Shown here piece after piece: positions 52,535 through 57,690 of a stretch of DNA of 57,690 nucleotides. The stretch lies in NCBI RefSeq assembly GCF_003311645.1, contig NZ_QEST01000019.1, positions 1 to 57,690 on the forward strand. Direction: 5' to 3'. This DNA is from Streptomyces sp. PT12 (GTDB lineage: Bacteria; Actinomycetota; Actinomycetes; Streptomycetales; Streptomycetaceae). The notes beneath the pieces were generated by a model. The model was given only the letters and a program-made list of their open reading frames with translations, was not told where the DNA came from and made no database searches. A program made the position numbers and the translations under genes. Positions within the stretch are counted from its first letter, which is position 1; every line of letters starts with the position of its first letter.

Positions 52535-53677
52535 GTGAGCGACACGGAAGCGGCCGCCCAGGCACCGGGGAGACCGGGAGTCTCCGATGCGCGCAGGGTC
52601 GTCGTCAAAATCGGCTCATCCTCACTGACCACCGCGGCAGGCGGGCTTGACGCCGACCGCGTGGACGCGCTCGTCGATGTGCTGGTGAAACAGGACGGGA
52701 GGCAGATCGTACTGGTTTCCTCGGGTGCGATCGCCGCAGGTCTCGCCCCGCTGGGCCTGCCGCGCCGCCCGGCCGACCTCGCGCGCCAGCAGGCCGCGGC
52801 CTCCGTCGGGCAGGGACTGCTCCTCGCGCGTTACACCGCGTCGTTCGCCCGTTACGGCCGGCGCGTCGGGCAGGTGCTGCTGACCTCGGACGACACCAGC
52901 CGCCGCGCGCACTACCGCAACGCCTACCGCACCCTTGACCAGCTCTTCGCCATGGGCGTCACCCCCGTGGTGAACGAGAACGACACCGTCGCCACCGACG
53001 AGATCCGCTTCGGCGACAACGACAGGCTCGCCGCGCTCGTCGCCCATCTCGTCCGCGCCGACCTGCTGGTGCTGCTCTCCGACGTCGACGCGCTCTACGA
53101 CGGCGACCCGGCGAGGCCCGGCGCGCGCCGGATCTCCGAGGTCAGGGGACCGGGCGACCTGGTGGGCGTCGAGCTCGGCCGCGCCGGGCGGGCCGGGGTC
53201 GGCACGGGCGGCATGGCCACCAAGGTCGAGGCCGCGGCCATCGCGACCGGCGCGGGCATCCCCGTGGTCCTCTCCGCCGCGAGCGCCGCGGCGGACGCGC
53301 TCTCCGGCGCGCCCGTCGGCACCTACTTCGCGCCCACCGGGCGCAGGGCCGCGGGCCGCCTGCTGTGGCTCGCCCACGCCTCCACGCCGCGCGGCGCCGT
53401 GATCCTCGACGACGGCGCGGTGGCCGCCGTCACCGAGCGCGGCAGCTCGCTGCTGCCCGCCGGAATCACGGGCGTGGAAGGGGAGTTCACGGTGGGTGAG
53501 CCCATCGAGCTGCGCGATGCGGGGGGCCGGGTGATCGCCCGTGGCCTCGTCAACTTCGACGCGAGGGAAATCCCCCGGTTGATCGGGCGTTCCACGCACG
53601 AGCTGGCGCGCGATCTCGGCCCTGCATACGAAAGAGAAGTCGTACATCGCGATGACCTGGTTCTGTTGCGGGCATAG
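52535..53677 (+). CDS. proB: Glutamate 5-kinase
   Basis: 380 aa; first step of proline synthesis, phosphorylating glutamate. The amino acid kinase domain has [12 protein letters not shown] at the N-terminus, [28 protein letters not shown] near 150 and [12 protein letters not shown] near 225. The C-terminal PUA domain is at about 290-375. GTG at 52535 is chosen because GGAGG lies 10 nt upstream; a GTG ten codons earlier has no ribosome-binding site. Followed after about 200 bp by a 132-aa gene and then proA. Confidence 0.96.
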   Translation: MSDTEAAAQAPGRPGVSDARRVVVKIGSSSLTTAAGGLDADRVDALVDVLVKQDGRQIVLVSSGAIAAGLAPLGLPRRPADLARQQAAASVGQGLLLARYTASFARYGRRVGQVLLTSDDTSRRAHYRNAYRTLDQLFAMGVTPVVNENDTVATDEIRFGDNDRLAALVAHLVRADLLVLLSDVDALYDGDPARPGARRISEVRGPGDLVGVELGRAGRAGVGTGGMATKVEAAAIATGAGIPVVLSAASAAADALSGAPVGTYFAPTGRRAAGRLLWLAHASTPRGAVILDDGAVAAVTERGSSLLPAGITGVEGEFTVGEPIELRDAGGRVIARGLVNFDAREIPRLIGRSTHELARDLGPAYEREVVHRDDLVLLRA

Positions 53678-53875
53678 TCCCTTCGGCGAGTCCGTGTACC
53701 CGTGAGGGGGCCCGGGTCGGTGCCGGATCTGTGAAAGACCAGTCTTTCCACGGAAGGTCCGGGGAAACGGCCCCCCGCGTCAGCGCGGCCTGGTCCACTC
53801 GTGCGGGGTGCCCACCCCCACCACACTGCACCACTTCAGCACCATGTCAGTCAGCACCATGTCAGGAGGCTGCCG

Positions 53876-54274
53876 GTGAGACGACTGGCCAGCGTCGGGG
53901 AAGACGAGCGCTGGGAGAGGGCGCGGCGCGACGCTTCGCGCCTGTGGCACATCACGCTCAGCGTGGCCGGGGACGCGGCTCCGCTGACGGATGTCCGGCG
54001 CGGCCTCGAACGCCTCGCCCACGACCACCCCTTCCTGCTGACCAGCCGCTACGCGTGCGACCACGCCGAGATCCGCTACTGGGAAGAGGCCCGCGACCTG
54101 CACGACGCGGCGGCCGTCGCGCTGCGCCTGTGGGGCGAGCACCGGCGCACGGCGCAGCTGCCGCCCTGGGAGATCGTCGGCCTCGAGGTCATCGGGCGCG
54201 AGACGTACCACCAGCGGATCGCGGAGGGCTACGGCCCGCCCCCGGCAGTTCCGGTGGGGGTCCACCCCTTCTGA
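53876..54274 (+). CDS. Conserved hypothetical protein between proB and proA (132 aa)
   Basis: GTG start with AGGAGG 7 nt upstream. Features include [52 protein letters not shown] (given in part) and a C-terminal [13 protein letters not shown]. The composition is that of a compact alpha/beta protein without membrane segments or signal peptide; conserved His and Cys positions are visible but no known motif. Its place inside the proB-proA interval suggests conservation. The function is unknown. Confidence 0.8.
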   Translation: MRRLASVGEDERWERARRDASRLWHITLSVAGDAAPLTDVRRGLERLAHDHPFLLTSRYACDHAEIRYWEEARDLHDAAAVALRLWGEHRRTAQLPPWEIVGLEVIGRETYHQRIAEGYGPPPAVPVGVHPF

Positions 54275-54314
54275 GCGTGGCGATATCCGGCGGTCCGGTG
54301 TCCGAGGACCCGAC

Positions 54315-54327
54315 TATGCTGCACCGC
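54315..54327 (+). promoter_or_regulatory. Leaderless-type promoter of proA
   Basis: TATGCT at 54315-54320 lies 7 nt before the ATG at 54328; there is no ribosome-binding site. It argues for the start at 54328 rather than the in-frame ATG at 54316, which lies inside the hexamer. Confidence 0.5.
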
Positions 54328-55620
54328 ATGAGCCGCGACCCCGAGCAGACCACCCCCGAGGCGGCCGACGTCATCGCCGCCGCCCGCCGCGCCAAGGCAG
54401 CGGCCGCCCTGCTGGCCCCGCTGCCGCGCACCGCGCGCGACGCGGCGCTCACGGCCGTGGCCGACGCGCTCACGGCCCGTTCCGCCGAGGTCGTCGAGGC
54501 CAACGCCGCGGACGTCGAGCGGGCCCGCGCCGCCGGGACGCCGGCGGCCATCGTGGACCGGCTCACCCTGACCCCCGAGCGGATCGCCGCCGTCGCGGCC
54601 GATGTGCGCGACGTGGTGGCGCTGCCCGACCCGGTGGGCGAGGTGGTCCGCGGCTCCACCCTGCCGAACGGCCTCGAGCTGCGGCAGGTCCGCGTCCCGC
54701 TCGGCGTGGTCGGCATCGTCTACGAGGCCAGGCCCAATGTCACCGTGGACGCCGCCGCCCTGTGCCTGAAGTCGGGCAACGCCGTGCTGCTGCGCGGCTC
54801 TTCCTCCGCGTACGCCTCCAACACCGCGCTCGTCGCCGTCCTGCGCGACGCCGTCGCGGGGGCGGGGCTGCCCGCCGACGCGGTGCAGCTGGTGCCGGGC
54901 GAGGGGCGCGCCTGCGTGCACGCCCTGATGCGCGCCCGCGGCCTGGTCGACGTGCTGATCCCGCGCGGCGGCGCCTCCCTGATCCGCACGGTGGTGACCG
55001 AGTCCACCGTCCCGGTCATCGAGACCGGCGTCGGGAACTGCCACGTGTACGTCGACGAGCTGGCCGACCTCGACATGGCCGTCGACATCCTGGTCAACTC
55101 CAAGGCCCAGCGCCCCAGCGTGTGCAACGCCGCCGAGACCGTCCTCGTGCACGCCGGGATCGCGGACCGCTTCCTGCCGCGCGCGCTGGCCGCGTTGACC
55201 GAGGCGGGGGTCACGGTGCACGGCGACGAGGCGTGGCAGAAGGCAGGGCAGGACGCGGGCACGCCCGTCGTCCCCGCGACCGAGGCCGACTGGGAGACCG
55301 AGTATCTGAGCTACGACATCGCGGCGGCCGTCGTGCCCTCGCTCGACGCGGCCGTCGAGCACATCCGCCGCTGGACCTCGGGCCACACCGAGGCGATCGT
55401 GACGCGCGACACGGCGGCGGCGCGGCGGTTCGTCGCGCGCATGGACTCCACGGCCGTGATGGTGAACGCCAGCACCCGCTTCACGGACGGCGGGCAGTTC
55501 GGCTTCGGCGCCGAGATCGGCATCTCCACGCAGAAGCTGCACGCCAGGGGCCCGATGGGCCTCCCCGAGCTCACCTCGACCACGTATGTGGTGACGGGGG
55601 ACGGTCACACCCGGGGGTGA
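54328..55620 (+). CDS. proA: Gamma-glutamyl phosphate reductase
   Basis: 430 aa; second enzyme of proline synthesis, NADPH-dependent. Aldehyde dehydrogenase superfamily motifs include [24 protein letters not shown] near 120-143 (quoted in part), [17 protein letters not shown] and the catalytic Cys in [13 protein letters not shown] near 265. The C-terminal [17 protein letters not shown] is intact. ATG at 54328 ([14 protein letters not shown]); an in-frame open extension upstream has no conservation. Confidence 0.96.
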   Translation: MSRDPEQTTPEAADVIAAARRAKAAAALLAPLPRTARDAALTAVADALTARSAEVVEANAADVERARAAGTPAAIVDRLTLTPERIAAVAADVRDVVALPDPVGEVVRGSTLPNGLELRQVRVPLGVVGIVYEARPNVTVDAAALCLKSGNAVLLRGSSSAYASNTALVAVLRDAVAGAGLPADAVQLVPGEGRACVHALMRARGLVDVLIPRGGASLIRTVVTESTVPVIETGVGNCHVYVDELADLDMAVDILVNSKAQRPSVCNAAETVLVHAGIADRFLPRALAALTEAGVTVHGDEAWQKAGQDAGTPVVPATEADWETEYLSYDIAAAVVPSLDAAVEHIRRWTSGHTEAIVTRDTAAARRFVARMDSTAVMVNASTRFTDGGQFGFGAEIGISTQKLHARGPMGLPELTSTTYVVTGDGHTRG

Positions 55621-55657
55621 ATTCCGGGCGACCCTCCCCTCACGGACACATTCGTCC

Positions 55658-55669
55658 TAGGCTGGATGC
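55658..55669 (+). promoter_or_regulatory. Leaderless-type promoter of the 235-aa protein gene
   Basis: TAGGCT (55658-55663), 6 nt, then GTG at 55670. Same geometry as valS and folC. Confidence 0.55.
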
Positions 55670-56377
55670 GTGCCGGACGATCTGGGGGGCCTGCCGTTCC
55701 GAGACGGCGAGGGCCCCGACAGCGAGGAACGGAGGGCCGCCGACGAGGCGTTCGCCTCCCTGGTCCTCGACGACGACTTTGTCGAAGCCGCGGAGATCCA
55801 CGAGCCGACCGCCGCCGAGCGGATCCTGTTCGCCGCGATGGAGCGCGCGGAGTCCGAGGCGGTGGCCGAGTTCGGCCTGTACTACCGCGATCCGGACATC
55901 GACCCGGGTGGCGCCGACGGGCTCACCGGCTTCGAAGGACCCGACTCCCCCGACCCCTCCGACCTGTTCCGACCCGAGCGGGCCGACCCGTTCTCCGGCT
56001 TCGACGGCGAAGACCCGGACGGCGAAGACCCGGACGAGGAGGGCCGGTTCGACCGCTCCGACTACACGCGTTACACCACCGATGAGCCGGACGGCGGCGA
56101 AGGCGCGGGCCTGCCACCGGCGTTCGCCCCCGCCCCGCCTTCGCCCCCGCACGCCAGGAGCCGCCCGCCGCACTGGGGGACGCGCGGGCCGGGCTGGCGG
56201 CCCGCCCGCTGGCAGCGGCCCGTCGCCTGTGTGCTGGCCATGGTGATGGGGATCAGCGTGATCGCGTTCGCGCTGATAGCCGTGCAGCGCGCGGGCGCGG
56301 TCCAGTCCCGCGACCCGGGCCCCGGCGAGGACGAGCGGACGGTGGTCGAGCCGGACGGCGCCGAGGGCGGCTCATGA
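55670..56377 (+). CDS. Single-pass membrane protein of unknown function (SCO2584-like neighbour of proA)
   Basis: 235 aa. Residues 1-180 are cytoplasmic and acidic, with the motif DDDFVEAAEIHEPTAAER near residues 33-50 and a Pro/Asp-rich linker; one transmembrane helix (CVLAMVMGISVIAFALIAV, about 186-204) is followed by a short acidic external tail. The D-x-FV-x-AA-x-[IL]-x-E motif recurs in the next gene. No enzymatic domain. In S. coelicolor, as I recall, proteins at this position (SCO2584 region) have been linked to spore-wall synthesis; this is not shown by the sequence. Confidence 0.75.
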   Translation: MPDDLGGLPFRDGEGPDSEERRAADEAFASLVLDDDFVEAAEIHEPTAAERILFAAMERAESEAVAEFGLYYRDPDIDPGGADGLTGFEGPDSPDPSDLFRPERADPFSGFDGEDPDGEDPDEEGRFDRSDYTRYTTDEPDGGEGAGLPPAFAPAPPSPPHARSRPPHWGTRGPGWRPARWQRPVACVLAMVMGISVIAFALIAVQRAGAVQSRDPGPGEDERTVVEPDGAEGGS

Positions 56378-56441
56378 CAACGGCGCCCCCCGGCGGCCGC
56401 CTCGGCGGGCCGCGTCGTGAATTGCCCCGCCGTGAGGGCTG

Positions 56442-56474
56442 TTGACACCTCGCCCGGCGACCTACGCTTGAAGG
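56442..56474 (+). promoter_or_regulatory. Promoter of the 361-aa membrane protein gene
   Basis: TTGACA (56442-56447) and TACGCT (56463-56468) with a 15-bp spacer, 6 nt before GTG 56475. It is the clearest -35/-10 pair of the leaderless group, though the spacer is short. Confidence 0.6.
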
Positions 56475-57560
56475 GTGGCCGGGCGAGCTGACCCTCCCGG
56501 GGGAGGTTCCGGGGGAGCCCCGGGAGCCGGGGACGAGGAGTACCGAGCGACCGTCTTCGACGAGTCGTTCGTCAGGGCTGCCCGCCTCCAGGAGTTCTCC
56601 GCGCGCCAGCGCCTCGAGGACCACACCACCGCCGTGCGCACCCGCCCGCCCGAGCCCGGTGGCCAGGGCGGCAGAACGGTGCCCAAGCAGGGCATAGCCC
56701 TGGCGCTCATCATCTTGATGGCCTTCGCCGCCGCCATCTACCTGGGCGCCAACAACCCCTACGACGTGGGCCGTTCCCTGGTCGCCGACCCCCCGTCCGC
56801 GCTGACCGTCGCGCTGGCGCCCGAGGGCGAGGTCCCCGGTGGCGACGACGTCGCGCGCCTCTACGCCCAGGGGCCGGCGGCCGGGTATGGCGCGGGCCCC
56901 GGCGGCGTCGACCTGCCCGACCCCGTGGCCACCGCGCACTTCTCCACCGAGCAGGTCCTCACCGCGCTGACCCTGGCCAAGGAGTATGTCGTCGCCAGCG
57001 CGCTGACGCCCGAGGTGCTGGCAGGGACGACGACCGTTCCGGTGCGCGAGCTCCTGGGCGCCGAGCAGCGCCAGCACTTCGACGAGGCGGTGGGCGGCCA
57101 TGGCACGCTCTCCGTCGCGACCGACTGGCTGGTGCGCTTCGACCCCGACGAGGCCGTCCTCGCCGACCCGCAGGTGCGGGTGGAGGGCGGCTTCAGCATC
57201 ACCGAGGTCGCCGACGACATCCTCCAGGTCCACGGCAGGCACGTCTTCGTGTACGCGCTGCGCCCGGCCGGGGTGCGGGCCGCGCCCGCCGCGCTGTTCA
57301 CGGTGCAGCGGCAGGTGCGGCTCCAGTTCGGCGAGGAGGAGCTGCGCGACCGCTATGTCGTGGTGCGGCAGGTGGAGACCGCGGCGGGGCCGATGGACTG
57401 CGCCGTGGACCGCTCGGCGGTGCTCCACCCGCTGCTCGCGGGCGAGCGGGCCGACCACCCGGCGTCCGAGGGCGCCGACCCGTATGTCCTCGACGCCGAA
57501 CGCGCCGCCCTGTGCGCCACGTTCGCGGCGGGCGACCCCAGGCCCGACCCCCCGGTCTAG
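56475..57560 (+). CDS. Single-pass membrane protein of unknown function with N-terminal FVxAA motif
   Basis: 361 aa. The cytoplasmic N-terminus carries DESFVRAARLQEFSARQR near residues 28-45, matching the motif of the upstream gene. One transmembrane helix lies at about 73-92 (GIALALIILMAFAAAIYLGA), and the extracytoplasmic domain of about 260 residues has two cysteines (MDCAVD, ALCATF) that may form a disulphide. No signal peptidase site or catalytic motif seen. Orientation and spacing suggest it acts with the 235-aa protein. Function unknown. Confidence 0.78.
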   Translation: MAGRADPPGGGSGGAPGAGDEEYRATVFDESFVRAARLQEFSARQRLEDHTTAVRTRPPEPGGQGGRTVPKQGIALALIILMAFAAAIYLGANNPYDVGRSLVADPPSALTVALAPEGEVPGGDDVARLYAQGPAAGYGAGPGGVDLPDPVATAHFSTEQVLTALTLAKEYVVASALTPEVLAGTTTVPVRELLGAEQRQHFDEAVGGHGTLSVATDWLVRFDPDEAVLADPQVRVEGGFSITEVADDILQVHGRHVFVYALRPAGVRAAPAALFTVQRQVRLQFGEEELRDRYVVVRQVETAAGPMDCAVDRSAVLHPLLAGERADHPASEGADPYVLDAERAALCATFAAGDPRPDPPV

Positions 57561-57690
57561 GGCCTGTCTGACCATCCCCGGCGGGCTCGCGACGACTGGC
57601 ATCCCTCCCCCAGAGTTCGTCCGGGGGGACTCCCGGGCTGCGTTGCCGCATCGCGCGAGTACCTCCCCCGGACTCCGTCCGGGAGGTGCC
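57561..57690. repeat. Streptomyces palindromic repeat element, incomplete at the window end
   Basis: Starts with GGGCCTGTCTGACCATC right after the stop codon and continues with GGCTCGCGACGACTGGCAT, CCCCCAGAGTTCGTCCGGGGG, GCGTTGCCGCATCGCGCGAG and a final hairpin CCCGGAC-TCC-GTCCGGG (57667-57683). I recognise this mix as a widespread non-coding repeat of streptomycete genomes. It continues past the window edge. Confidence 0.65.

Noticed and set aside
53731-54327. Upstream in-frame extension of proA
   Set aside because: It overlaps the 132-aa gene in another frame and lacks conservation; a promoter-like TATGCT sits just before 54328.

Overview
The window is chromosomal DNA from a Streptomyces-type actinomycete. 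It is very GC-rich with strong G/C in third codon positions, and GTG starts are common. It carries clpP1-clpP2-clpX, mreBCD-pbp2-rodA, rne-rplU-rpmA-obg and proB-proA in the order usual for streptomycetes, with a mycothiol-type DsbA-fold reductase alongside. No prophage, IS transposase, CRISPR array or secondary-metabolite cluster is visible.

Layout. 1-640: a decayed TPR-type regulator remnant. 644-6435: pepN, a DsbA-fold reductase, a scar of a deleted sodF with its Nur-like operator still present, bioY, rpiB and an Fpg/Nei glycosylase. 6600-11992: an Eis-like acetyltransferase, a membrane SpoIIE-type phosphatase, an M23 peptidase, an acyltransferase-3 protein and a 72-aa membrane protein. 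12046-16830: divergent tRNA-Gly(TCC) and tRNA-Pro(TGG), tig, clpP1, clpP2 and clpX, with a ClgR-like box before clpP1. 16946-23405: a Pro/Gly-rich membrane protein, valS, folC, a DUF4233 protein and ndk. 23724-30287: the rod/spore-wall elongation operon mreB-mreC-mreD-pbp2-rodA. 30371-35409: a CYTH-CHAD protein and the TIGR03960/TIGR03936 radical-SAM pair with a GNAT between them. 35607-41748: rne, rplU, rpmA and obg. 41936-52435: a wall-polymer locus with a TarI/IspD-SDR fusion, three TagF-like glycopolymer phosphotransferases, a second acyltransferase-3 protein and a hydrolase pseudogene broken by palindromic repeats. 52535-57560: proB, a 132-aa protein, proA and two related single-pass membrane proteins. 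57561-57690: a palindromic repeat element that runs off the window.

How the genes fit together. Tig and the Clp proteins handle nascent-chain folding and regulated proteolysis. The mre operon gives the scaffold, transpeptidase and SEDS glycosyltransferase for spore-wall peptidoglycan. The 42-52 kb block looks like a supply line and polymerases for an anionic polyol-phosphate wall polymer: a CDP-activated polyol from the fusion enzyme, polymerised by TagF-type enzymes and possibly acylated by the acyltransferase. This block is the best candidate for an under-described system. The sodF scar is the clearest evolutionary story. Many genes (rpiB, eis-like, the phosphatase, both acyltransferases, valS, folC, proA and the last two genes) have a -10-like hexamer 6-8 nt before the start codon, which suggests widespread leaderless transcription.
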